In this document: one piece after another, positions 22,973-33,093 of the stretch
Layout: each line of letters begins with the position of its first letter
Numbering within the stretch: the stretch's first letter is position 1
Origin: Diplonema papillatum
Taxonomy: Eukaryota; Euglenozoa; Diplonemea; Diplonemida; Diplonemidae
Assembly (NCBI GenBank): GCA_030068145.1
Contig: JAPJBO010000299.1
Span: forward strand, 124,001 to 188,000
Direction: 5' to 3'
DNA length: 64,000 nucleotides
Made by a program: the position numbers and the translations under genes
Notes under the pieces: generated by a model
Databases searched by the model: none
What the model was told of the DNA's origin: nothing
Seen by the model: only the letters and a program-made list of their open reading frames with translations

Positions 22973-23132
22973 CCGAGCAAGTAATAAATTTCACTAGTCA
23001 TTGAGCTAGTTAATAACTAGTGAAACCCCATAGCTAGTGCGTCGTGTATGTTACTGTGGGGGGGGGTCGAATTATTAGTGGGATTGAATACAAAGGGTAC
23101 CGTTGAATACAAGTACACGTGTAGAAAAGAGG

Positions 23133-23265
23133 AAATACCGTAAACGGAAATAAGTTGGACCGGAAATATGTTGGACCGGAAATATGTTGGACCGGACAAC
23201 AGTTTGACCGCGCGACGACCAAAACAGTTGGACCATTTTGTCCGGTCCAACATATTTCCGCCCAG
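23133..23265. repeat. GTTGGACCGG foldback repeat, copy 1
   Basis: Starts TACCGTAAACGGAAATAAG. It has three GTTGGACCGG units and, on the right, their inverted complement (CCGGTCCAAC). A second copy in opposite orientation is at 27345-27447. Confidence 0.75.
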
Positions 23266-23361
23266 GCACGTTTTCACTTAGGCGCAGAGAAGTAGCTTCA
23301 TATACCCAATGTTAACCCCATACAACATCCAAAAAAAAAAAAAAAACTATAGTTATAGCCA

Positions 23362-23505
23362 GCGGCCGGTGGTGTCGTGGGGGGGCGGCGGTAGTGGGTG
23401 GTCATGTGGTGGGAGGTCGTGGAGGTAGTGCAGTGGGTGGGTGGTGCGGTGGGCAGTGGTGGTGGTGGGTGTGTTGTAGGCAGTGCAGTGGGTGGGGATG
23501 ATGCT
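23362..23505 (+). repeat. G/T-rich low-complexity tract
   Basis: Irregular GTGG/GGTGG-rich sequence just upstream of the LINE. No gene. Confidence 0.75.
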
Positions 23506-23630
23506 ACAGTACGACCTCTGGATCATGGGTCTAGCAACGTACACCCTCAATTTTGGGCAATACTGGCCCAATAGCTTGGCAAATTTTCCGCGCTTGCAGC
23601 GCTGGCATTTTTGGCTTGTGTAATACACAT

Positions 23631-26102
23631 GTTCTTGACGCGCTAGTCACCCTGATTCCCAAGGGAGAGGGAGATGACCCCCTGAAGCTGCGGCCCATCA
23701 CCGTCTCCAGCGTCGTTTATCGTCTTTGGGCTAGTGTGCGTCTGCAGGAGGTTCTTGTCTGGCAAGAGCAGTGGATACACGAGTCCCAACATGGCTTCCG
23801 GAAAGGCCACTCCTGCGACGACGTCATCATGGACATCGCGCTGTCGATAGAGGAATCCCTTATTAACGGAACGCCGCTACATGGGATCGCGCTCGACTTT
23901 GCGAAATGTTTTGACCGCGTTCCGCAAGGTTTGGTACTCGACCTAGTTGAGGCTCTGGGGCTGCATGAGCGTGTGCTGGCGCCTCTGCGCCACGTCTATA
24001 AGTACCTCAGACGTCGTTTCAAGTACCCTCTGGGAGTGGGCGATGAATTCAAGGTCACGAACGGCATCCTCCAAGGCTGCCCTATCTCCGTGGTCCTGAT
24101 CAACGCCCTTCTGTCCGTGCTCTCGAAAGCCCTGGTCAGCCGGGCACGAGTGAGTCCGAAGTCCTTTGCTGATGACTTGTACCTTCTCTCGCGACTCGCG
24201 AAGCTGCTCCAGGAAGGAATAGATGTCACCGCGATATTTGGGAATCTGACCGGCCTCGCTCTCAACGAAGGCAAGTGTGCCGCCTTCTCGACGTCGAAAA
24301 AAGGCCCCCGTCTCGAGGTTGGAGGCAAGGCGATGAAATCGGTGAAGACCGTTAAGGTTCTGGGCGTTCCCCTGGGCACAGAAGGGCCTGTGGACAACGG
24401 TAGGTCTGACGCGACCGTGGAAGCCGCAGCCAGGCTAGAAGCGTCGCCACTGAAGCCGCGCACCAAGTTCCGCGTCATGCAGACGATCGCGGCATCCGCC
24501 CACTACGGCGCGGCCTACTGCGCCAACTCGGCCGGGGGCTTTGCGAACAACTCCGTTCTTCGCACGGCTCTCTCCGCCTGCTTGATTCCTCGCTCAAATC
24601 GGGCGAAGAGCCCCCTCGCGACACTTACCCTCGTTGCGAAGGCGCACTTGTGCGATCCGGCATGCGCCTCCGGGTACAGCTCACTCCGCACCGCCGCGAA
24701 GCAATACCAGAAGGAGAGATTTCGGCTGCGAATGGATGCCCTCCTTGTATCCGGGGCTGACGCCTCCTTAAAGGGCCCCGTCGGGCTGATATCCAATCTC
24801 CTTCGGGAGATACGTTTCCTGCCGGCGAAGCGGCACAGTTTCGAGCTGCTATCGTTCGAAGGTGCGACCGTGCCCTTCTCCGGGAAGGAGGCACTGCACT
24901 TCGTCCGTGAGGGCCTGCGTCTTCGAGCGTGGCGCTACCTGACGACACAAAGGCAAGGCTACTCGGGTATCGAGAGGGGGGTGGATGTGCGCCTGCTGAA
25001 CAGACTGTGGCAGAACCGCGCGACGGGGGACAGGCTCAGCTTTGCAATCCGCAAATGCATCGCAGGAGCGGTGTACTCTCGCGAGTGGTGCAACAGAAGA
25101 TGGGGAACGGGTGACGGCGTATGCGAGTTCTGCGACGGTGGGACTCCGGGGACCCTGCTACACTATTTCTGGGAATGCCCGGGACCAGGGGGCAGGTGGG
25201 TCAATCTACACTGCCGACTCGACGTCGCAGGAGTGGCGGCACAGAATATGCCCCTATGCCTGAGCACACGGGGGATTCCCCCCATCGGAACCCCGCCGGT
25301 ACTCGTGGAGAGGGTCCAGAAGCTGATCGGGACCATCTCCATCGAGATGGCGCAAGCGCAGCACAATATCGCGACGACGCGCCCCTGGGAGCTTGCCTCC
25401 GCCGCGGCAGGGAGATATGACGTTGAGCTGGCAAGGGACAGCCGTGAGCTCCTCACGAAGCAGATTGGGACGCGCTTCGCGGCGTCGCTAGTCTACTGGC
25501 TAAGGAATCTACGTTGGGTCAACACCCCCCCTCTCCCTACGACCGGCGTGGAACTCGCTTTGGATTTTGAGGCCTACACGCGATCCAAGCTGCCTGGGGA
25601 AACGTTTGCCGAAAAAGGGTTGCAGATAGGATATCTAGCACGAGCCATCAACGACCTAAGCTTTGCTGACACGGGGGCCTCAGCCTTCCCCGGGAAGTGG
25701 AGACAGGGTGTATGCTCTTTACGCTGCCTGGGTGCGCCGGCAATGCCGGGATTCTCACACCGTCCACGTTTTGCAGCTGGACGGAGGACAGAGCTGATGT
25801 TAAACGGCATAGAAGCAGTATGCTCCAAAGACAGCTGGAACGACGCCAAACCCGTGTACCCTCAGGACGTAGCTTTCGCTCATTGGAAGCTGAAGTTTCC
25901 CATCAAGGTGTTTGCCGCCGCCGTAGGCCGCGCAGTCGCGAGGAAGAAGAGGGCCCGCAGCGCTACAAGGCGGCGATCCCCCGCGAGACGAGCTCACCCG
26001 CCGGCCAGAGCGCCCGCTGCAGCACCAACTCCGGTGCTACCACTCACTGTAGCAGAGCCGCGACCTGCAGCGCGCCTCCGGAGCGACTTACGCCCGCCGT
26101 AG
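23631..26102 (+). CDS. LINE reverse transcriptase with C-terminal zinc knuckle
   Basis: Non-LTR reverse transcriptase, the enzyme of target-primed reverse transcription. From the N-terminus: LVTLIPKGEGDDPLKLRPIT (RT motif 1-2), HGFRKGHSC, GIALDFAKCFDRVP (motif A aspartate), NGILQGCPIS (motif B), SFADDLYLL (motif C, the FADD catalytic pair, near 24165) and VKVLGVPLG (motif E). About 280 residues later comes CEFC-x9-HYFWEC, a Cys-Cys-His-Cys knuckle usual after LINE RTs, and then a basic tail of Arg, Ala and Pro. No endonuclease or ORF1 precedes it and there is no credible start codon, so the copy begins within the original protein. About 820 codons remain without a stop, which points to a fairly young insertion. 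Confidence 0.88.
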   Translation, partial: VLDALVTLIPKGEGDDPLKLRPITVSSVVYRLWASVRLQEVLVWQEQWIHESQHGFRKGHSCDDVIMDIALSIEESLINGTPLHGIALDFAKCFDRVPQGLVLDLVEALGLHERVLAPLRHVYKYLRRRFKYPLGVGDEFKVTNGILQGCPISVVLINALLSVLSKALVSRARVSPKSFADDLYLLSRLAKLLQEGIDVTAIFGNLTGLALNEGKCAAFSTSKKGPRLEVGGKAMKSVKTVKVLGVPLGTEGPVDNGRSDATVEAAARLEASPLKPRTKFRVMQTIAASAHYGAAYCANSAGGFANNSVLRTALSACLIPRSNRAKSPLATLTLVAKAHLCDPACASGYSSLRTAAKQYQKERFRLRMDALLVSGADASLKGPVGLISNLLREIRFLPAKRHSFELLSFEGATVPFSGKEALHFVREGLRLRAWRYLTTQRQGYSGIERGVDVRLLNRLWQNRATGDRLSFAIRKCIAGAVYSREWCNRRWGTGDGVCEFCDGGTPGTLLHYFWECPGPGGRWVNLHCRLDVAGVAAQNMPLCLSTRGIPPIGTPPVLVERVQKLIGTISIEMAQAQHNIATTRPWELASAAAGRYDVELARDSRELLTKQIGTRFAASLVYWLRNLRWVNTPPLPTTGVELALDFEAYTRSKLPGETFAEKGLQIGYLARAINDLSFADTGASAFPGKWRQGVCSLRCLGAPAMPGFSHRPRFAAGRRTELMLNGIEAVCSKDSWNDAKPVYPQDVAFAHWKLKFPIKVFAAAVGRAVARKKRARSATRRRSPARRAHPPARAPAAAPTPVLPLTVAEPRPAARLRSDLRPP

Positions 26103-26165
26103 CAGTGCGAAGAGAAGTGAGGAGACCGGAAACTCCCCGGAGAGATGGTCCCTGCACTCTAACTC

Positions 26166-26190
26166 GTCTCTCTCTCTCTCTCTCTCTCTC
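26166..26190 (+). repeat. (TC)n microsatellite
   Basis: Twelve or so TC units in the 3' region of the LINE. Confidence 0.95.
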
Positions 26191-26351
26191 ACATGTTTCG
26201 TGTCGTGTTGCCAAGAAGACTGCTGCTCTCTGTGGTGGGCAGTAGTGACAACCACAAAGAGGAGCACCCTGCAGAGTGCATAAGTGCGCACTTGACTCGC
26301 ATCAACTTTGCCGCAGTCCCTGTGGACTACAAAGCGGCAATATCAATTTTT

Positions 26352-26369
26352 CCGCGCCTGCGGCGCTGG
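26352..26369 (+). repeat. CCGCGCCTGCGGCGCTGG module in LINE 3' region
   Basis: The same 18-base palindromic core occurs at 39719 and, with one or two changes, at 23599 before the RT frame. Confidence 0.7.
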
Positions 26370-26764
26370 TCTTGACGTGTGTAGTGTTAGCCGCCTTGCT
26401 GTCGCAGAAAACCGCTAAGCGGCACTCGCCTTCTTCGCATGGTTCTTTTGCTTCCCGAAGGACAGCCTCTGTGGTGGACAGTAGCGACAACTATAAGTTA
26501 GCTCACATCAAAGTTGCCACAGTCTCTGTGGGCTACAAAGCGGTTAGCAATTCTTGCTGTGTTGCTACCTTCCATGAGCAAAACCCACCTGCACGCGCCG
26601 CATTTTGTCCGAACACCCCCCAACACAGTGTCAGTCTGAGCTCCACACACACAAAGTGCCCCGAGGACCCTGAAAAGCGCTCTGTACAACATTTGGTAGG
26701 ATTTTACGTGGGGCCCAGAGCCCAAGCTACTTCCCTGCTTAGGCGGGGTTGAAAAAAAAAAATC

Positions 26765-28287
26765 CATGTCAAACGGTCCGGAGGACGACAGGTAAGCACA
26801 GATGGAAGAATCCGGGCGCTTCATTCGGCGCTGTGCCGAGCGTTTACGCGACCACGAGGTGCGGAAACGTCTATCAGAAGTAACGCCACCGAGCTGTATG
26901 CGCGCACAGACTTTCACAAAACTACGAAAGTTACATGGCACAACTGACTTGTTGCAGGCCATCGTACGCCGAGGCATCATGCCCTACGGTACGAAGGTCA
27001 AATGTAGAGTGCCCGGGTGTGACGAAACAGCTACATCAGACCACGTCCTGACGATAAACGACGACACCCACCTCCGCCACTATCCTGACTCAGCCGACCT
27101 ACGCAACATAAGCAGCTCCACCCTTCAGTGTCAGCCAACCTCGATCCACTTAGTTTTCACTCTACATTTTTGCGTTTGCACTCTACCAAAGCAAAGGGGC
27201 AGACGGATGGGACACTGCGGGTTGTGCCGCGCAGTGTTCTAGAACTCCTGGCGGCGGGCTCATGCGCGACTTGCAAACTAAGGAAGTGAAGCCAGTGTTG
27301 GTCAGTGGTCAGCCGCGACATTTCACTAAGTGCACAGGACCCCCCGAAAATAGTTGGACCGGACAAAAGTTGGACCGCGAGAGCCCGAAATAGGTGAGTT
27401 GGACCATTTTGTCCGGTCCAACTTATTTCCGTTTACGGTAAATATTTTCTTATATGCCCAGTTTTGCTCGTATGTACGGTCAATACAACGAGTACTCGAT
27501 AATTTCGATCCCCCCTCATTAGAAGAACAGTGAAAAACACGTATGGACCACAGCAAGAGAGAAGTTCTCCTTTGATCTCGCTGGCAGCATTTGAGAGAAC
27601 TCTTTTTTCAGGTGCAAGAGGGTTTCAACGCAACTACAGAAACCAAAGAGGGCTTTGTGGTTAATCTGCCATTAAAGATGACCAGGACAGCACGATATGC
27701 AAACAAAACTATTTTTTTCGGCACAGTCTGCACGCGGACAAGACACAAATGGGAAAACTGGCACTGCCCCAATGCTCTCTGGTTCTGAATTCAGAAATCT
27801 CGATTGTAGGACGATTCTTCATCTCCTCCCCCAAAGGGCAGTGTTTCTGGTAAACGGGAAACGTTTTACCGGTATACGTTTACTCGTTCTGGAGTAATCT
27901 TTTCTATGTACGTACAGTGTTCACGGGCGCTCGCAATTTTGCGAAAGGGTGTTCGCCACCGCCTTGGTTGGGCGCGGGTGCGTGAGCACCTGCTCCGCAT
28001 TTTGGCTGCACCCTTTAAAGGAGGTGCCCTTAAACTGCAGGCCGCAGAAGACAAGGAAATCAAAGGCCTAGAGGAAGCAGCTGATTTGGTGCCTTGGTCT
28101 TACCGTGCTCTGTTATGGTGGTCAGGCCGATTGCAACACGCTGCTTCCATCTGAAACCAAACACACAGAACAGAGCGTGAAAGGGATCATGCACATCAAA
28201 GGCCCTGGCGGAATGCTGCCAGTTGACTACACGTTTTCAACACGTGGTGGCCAGCCTACCGAAGAGTAAACGCTACAATAAACGCTA
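26765..28287. other. Repeat-rich spacer, no firm gene
   Basis: Contains the foldback copy at 27345-27447. A frame at 26802-27242 includes CRVPGCDETATSDHVL, which could be a remnant of a zinc-binding transposon protein, but its end is random in character and I do not call it a gene. Confidence 0.4.
27345..27447. repeat. GTTGGACCGG foldback repeat, copy 2
   Basis: Inverted relative to the copy at 23133. It ends with CTTATTTCCGTTTACGGTA, the reverse complement of the start of copy 1. Confidence 0.75.
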
Positions 28288-30696
28288 GTAAACGTAAACG
28301 TTCACTGGTGTGATCCAGACCCCGGTAGAAAGTCGGTATGAAGTCGCCAAGAACCCGGCAGAAACCCGGCAGAACTCAGGGTGGGGTCCATTTTTTATTT
28401 TTACCTTTCCTGCAGGAACTCTCAGAACTACTCCGGATTTTGAGGAGCATCCCAGGTGGCTTGTATCCTGCGCAGTATTTGCTCCCCTCTCCCCGGGCCC
28501 AAGGCAAAAAGGTGGCACTTCAGGACCTCCGATTATACAAAAAGAGAGGAATACGATGATGCCAGGGGGGAGGAGGTTGGGCAGAAATATTCTGGCAAGT
28601 ACGATGCTGTGCATGTGGGGTGTGCGACCTCTGAGGAGAAACGGGGTTCTATGCTCAGAAGAAGGGATAAGGACCCCCCACACAGCCTCAGAATACGGTA
28701 TAGCATCACAATATCCCGCGGCGTTGACAATTTGTACTATACCCAAACCCAGTATTGGTCGAGAAATGTTTGAATGAGACACTATTTCTGACTTTGTGGA
28801 GAGTGGATTCGGACGTTTTTTGGGTCAGATCGTCGGCGACGTCAGTATCACAGAAGTTTCTGTGAACGGGCGAGGTGCGGCCACAACTGACTCGCCGATG
28901 TTTCGACGAAACGCATTCCGTGTCACGTGGATTCTGTTGACCTGCGGGCCAGCAGCTCTAAAGGGACCCCGAAAGCTGCGAAGAGGGCCCCATTCGGTCC
29001 ACTCCGGTTGCAGTGGGCGCGAGAGGACGAGACTGCGACGAAGTTTCAGGAGTGTGCTCGCCGTTTGAGAAGCTGACGGAGATGACGACTGATGATGTCG
29101 ATGTGGCAAGGAAGAGCGCTCGTGTGATGAGCGCGTTCACCGCCACGCGATAAAACGCGGGGTGGCACCGATCCTTTTCCAGAAGCTGTCCAGCGGGGGC
29201 AGTCCCAGTCACGCGTAGTTTCGAATTCGACGACAAGTACGCGACAAGGGTCCGTCAGGGAGTGAGAGATGCTTGCGGGCCAAGCTCTGCTTACGACTAG
29301 CATCTACCGGTTCTTGAGGAGACTCTGTAAACGAGCTCACCTCTGAACCGTGGATTTGCAAGAACGGAAAGGAGACTTTAAAATACCGACCTTCTAATCC
29401 ACAAATAACGCTGGAAAAGTTAAGTTGCAGTCCCTGGGCAGCTAAGGCGAAAGAGCGAAAAGACCGACGGACTGCCTTACATGCAGAGGTTGATTGCGAC
29501 ACTGCAACTTGGGCAAAACCGCTTCTGGCGGAGCAGGCCCTTTCGCTAGGCTTGACATCATGTCCATCTTGGCCGAAGTCAAAGTTATTGGCGATCACTG
29601 AAGAATCAGACAAAAGCCTGATTGGATGAGCTGAAGCAGCACGCTGAGAAGCAACATATGCGAGGTGTTTCTACTAGGCTTCTGAATAATTGGCAGACCA
29701 CGACAGTAAAGCGGACACTCCAAGCGAGGTTTTGCGTTGAACTGCTGTAGACGACAGCGTTGCCGCAGACATTCGTGATGCCTCTAGCAATTCTGATGCG
29801 ACCCGACACAAGCTGTGGGCACAAACACGACGAAGGCGCCAAAAGTGAGATGCACCCGCATTCCGGAGCATCAGGTGCGTGAGCCAGAACCACTATGCTA
29901 CAGATTTTTGCAAGCTCCGACATGAAATCTCCCGAGAACTGCCTTTGATTTCCCTTTCCTTCAGATCACATAGATGCCCGGATATACCAGGATATCGGCG
30001 GGTGCATTTGAAAGTCGCACCAGGTAGCAAGCGTTCCAGGAGTACCTCAAGCTTGGTTGGATGAGACAGGGTGGGGCCATACTCGATGCTGATGGAAAAT
30101 GATGTGGTGTTCTTCGACACTCTGAACAACGATGAAAGCGTCCGCGACTATCAGAACCCTGCCATGCCATGCAATCATATCAAAGTTCTCCAGGTCACTG
30201 TCGTCCGAGCCTGACAGCTCACGGAAGCCAACTCTGTCATGCCTGTAGCTGCTGGATGCGGTTCACATTTCAGTTGAGGTTCTGCTGATACCTCCAGAAT
30301 AGCACACCGGCCCAAGAATTGCCCCCATGAGGGATTTAAGGGATGGGTACCTGGTATACTACCCAATATACCCACCCGGGGGCATATGGAGGCTTCTGTA
30401 CACTACTTAACCCTCACGGCTTTCCTTTTCTCGGTGATTGACACCCGACCTCAGCACTGCATATCCAGGGACTTTGAAGACTGTTCTGTTGCCATATCGC
30501 GGCAGGTACTGCGTGAAGCGTCGACAAGTGCCTGAAAGAGCTAGCAGCGACTCGATGAGAGATGCAAGCCGCCAAAAATAAAACATGGACACCCCCCCCG
30601 GTAAGAACCCGGCAGAAACCCGGCAGGAACCCAGCAGAACTTGGTTTGGATCACACCAGTAATTTACCGTTTAACTTTATAAACGTTTACGTTTAC
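28288..30696. mobile_element. Segment with short inverted ends and inner direct repeats
   Basis: The left end has GTAAACGTAAACG and then ACTGGTGTGATCCA. The right end has the inverted TGGATCACACCAGT (30647-30660) and then CGTTTACGTTTAC (to 30696). Just inside both ends, in the same orientation, is AACCCGGCAGAAACCCGGCA. No intact protein is found between, so this would be a non-autonomous or decayed element. Confidence 0.45.
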
Positions 30697-30699
30697 TCA

Positions 30700-31735
30700 A
30701 CGTTTACCAGCTGCCCCAAAAGAAATACTCGAGGAGCTGCCTTGTGCGTATTTCGAATGAGCTAGAGGGGGATCTACAAGGTGGGTGTTCGTTGAACGCT
30801 TGCGTCTGCCACTACTACATTATACCCACCTTCGAGATTTCGCAACTGGCTGCCTCAAGTATTTCCTACAAAGCAGGTGCTTATGCAGTAGTAGTAGTAA
30901 TTGTCCAACTGCCGAAGCAGGTCTTGCTTTGCCTTCTCTTTTCGGGACCGCAACCCCGACTGTGTCGGGAAAGAGATGTGCCCTGTAGTGACGTTGACCA
31001 GACCTCCACTCCGCCTTATGCACAACGGCTACAACACAGCCCTGCTTAGGTGTGTACTCAGCCATCACAGAGCTTTCTTCGGTGGTTTGCTGTGACACAC
31101 GTCTCAAGCGGACCGTCAAACTGAAACCTGCAGTGGTTCTCAGGTAGCCTATACCGTTGGCGGCGGCCTGCTACTGAGTTTTGACTCCCACAGAGAATAT
31201 AGAGAAAATAACGGCTCCTATTCGGCGTAAAGATTGTTCCAAACGACATGCATGCACCCCGGGTTTTCTCATCCGAGCGAATCCGGGGATTTCCTCTCAC
31301 ATTCCTCCCCACTTCTATTGTTCACTGGGAAAAGATAGTGACAGTTTAGCAAAAGTATCCCCAAAGTCTCGCCACGAAGCAGAACCCCCAAATCGTCTCT
31401 CTAGAAGCTTCGCCGACACTTTTCGCACTCCCACTCCCTCCCCCACCTTTTTTCAAAACAGTCCGTGGGCACTTTGCCCGCGGGTCCTGGGGACCTTGCC
31501 TCCTTTTTTTAAACACGGTCTTTCGGACAACATGAACCAATCGATCTGCAACACCCCACTGCATTGTTTTGGCTGCCTATGTGGGAGCAGCTAGACATAG
31601 CTTTTTGAAAGCATCCAACCGTTTTTCTTTGTCTTTGTCACCACTTCATGCTGTCTCCAGTTGAGCTCCTTAGACCCCTTTTCGGTCAGAATTTGTAAGC
31701 CAGCTCGGAGACCAAGCGAATACCTGTAAAGTTTT
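30700..31735. other. No gene recognised
   Basis: Mixed-composition sequence with short frames only. Confidence 0.4.
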
Positions 31736-31852
31736 GTTGACCGCACTATCCTGAGCCAAAATCCTGGACGTGGTTTCAGGTGGCAAATTTGGCAAATGAT
31801 CATGATCAGAAGGTCCTACTTGGGCGGTTCAGTTTCCTCACACATTGCATGT
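31736..31852 (+). repeat. 117-bp dispersed repeat, copy 1
   Basis: Starts GTTGACCGCACTA and ends CACACATTGCATGT. Nearly identical to 59677-59793 in the same orientation. Confidence 0.9.
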
Positions 31853-31863
31853 CAGGGGCTTAT

Positions 31864-31900
31864 ATATCACTCATTCCACGAAAAAGTGTCACAGATTTTC
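31864..31900 (+). repeat. Inverted end sequence, left
   Basis: ATATCACTCATTCCACGAAA and the bases up to CACAGATTTT occur in reverse complement at 38722-38757. Body sequence just inside it (GAAAAGCAGCC) recurs at 38377 in the same orientation. Confidence 0.75.
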
Positions 31901-32081
31901 CGTCTGAAAAGCAGCCCGTTTTGGGTCAAAATTTTGGAATTTTTGGGAAATTTTTTTTGGGATGGAAAGAGCTATCCCCGGCGATTATGGGCAAGCAATC
32001 AGCTCGCGTGGCGACCAAAATCTGGCGTGCAGATGGACAAAAGGTCGGTTTTGGGGCTGTTTCAAAAACCCAAAAAAACGA

Positions 32082-32152
32082 TTTCCGGCGGGAATCGAAC
32101 CACCGACCCTCAAACCCCTGTGTGGGTGTGGTAACCTCTGGACCATGGGCTA
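32082..32152 (-). pseudogene. tRNA-like sequence
   Basis: On the minus strand: A box TGGTCCAGAGG and B box GGTTCGATTCC at tRNA distance, followed by a T-run. The acceptor and D stems do not close well, so this is a pseudogene or the head of a SINE. Confidence 0.6.
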
Positions 32153-32373
32153 AAAAAAAGGCGGAGAAATTTTCTGTTCACTACCGAGTGAGAATTTTGG
32201 ACTCGTTTTGAGTTCTTCGCAAACCGGGCGAAATAAGCTCCCAGAGGCAGCCCAGAGGGCAGAAATACCGTCCTGGGACACTGGAAACGAGTAAATGACG
32301 ATCTCCCACTTTCCGATAAGAATTCCAACTGAGCAGGCGCTAAAAGCGAATTTTGGCCCGAGGTTTGGCAACA

Positions 32374-32387
32374 TAGCCTAACGGTTA
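32374..32387 (+). pseudogene. 5' part of a tRNA-like sequence, cut by inversion
   Basis: TAGCCTAACGGTTA fits the pol III A box and tRNA D-arm exactly but has no B box after it. The missing part is found inverted at 36871-36928. Confidence 0.5.
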
Positions 32388-33014
32388 TAAATTAACTGTG
32401 AAGAAATTCCTCACGCCTGGATCCAGGGGGATCTTATAGAAGAACGACTTGGCATCGCAGGCCGCCACAAACTTCCAACCGAGGAGCAGGTCCACTGCTG
32501 CCTCGAGGCGCGGCAGACCCATAGGGGGTGGAGGCAAACAAGCCTCATTCACCTTTCTGCCATCGACAATCACCCGCAATCCACCCGATCTCTTTTCCAC
32601 CGTGAACATCGGTAGACTGAGCTCGACTGATGCTAGATCAACCGGCTCGATCAGGTCGTATCCCACGAGATCGGTTTCATGTCTCAACATTTGCCGCGAG
32701 GTAGAACGCTTCCTACCCGGCGCCCCCTCCCAGCCCGGCAACAGAATGGACTGGAAGACCTCACGGCTTTCTATCACGGCCAAAAGATGAGACAGCTCAC
32801 CGGACTGATCAAGCGCCTTCACCGCAGCAAGGTCCATAACATTCGTCGAGATGTCAGCAATCTGCCCTGGAACAGACACTTGACTCGGCGGCCCCGATCC
32901 TACCTGGATCCCCGAGTATCCCTGAAAGAAATTGTCCTGCTCGTCTGGAAGGTCCACCAAGGTCACCGAGTCAAGGTCATCCGCATATGGATCATAGCCC
33001 CACGGCACCGGCAA
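32385..33014 (-). pseudogene. RT N-terminal half of YR element 2
   Basis: Minus-strand frame of 209 residues. It contains ELSLPMFTVEKRSGGLRVIV and the DGRKVN that follows (fingers region of DIRS/Ngaro-type RT), LEAAVDLLLGWKFVAACDAK (motif A with its aspartate) and SFFYKIPLD. It stops at a TAA right after FFTVNL, exactly where the family continues with a short loop and then the PMGFSWAP motif. That continuation is the frame starting at 36926 on the other strand. The catalytic YDD-equivalent region is therefore missing from this piece. Confidence 0.82.
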
Positions 33015-33093
33015 GGAAGTCGTACGCCTCAGTCGCGCCCTGCCTACCCAGGCTCCCGGATATACAGGCCTCAGTACAGCCTCTGCGAGAGGG

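Larger units (their letters stand above)
23505..26762 (+). mobile_element. 5'-truncated non-LTR retrotransposon (LINE)
   Basis: RT frame followed by about 0.65 kb of 3' UTR ending in a run of A (about 26752-26762). The DNA just before the RT frame (23505-23625) and the 3' UTR are both related to the short element at 39590-40090. No target-site duplication was found by eye. Confidence 0.7.

Noticed and set aside
29600..30130. Possible Copia-type RNase H remnant on the minus strand
   Set aside because: A few suggestive residues spread over different frames; no catalytic motif in order.
31780..32211. A 143-residue frame across the dispersed repeat
   Set aside because: It runs through the 117-bp repeat, an inverted end and a tRNA-like sequence on the other strand.
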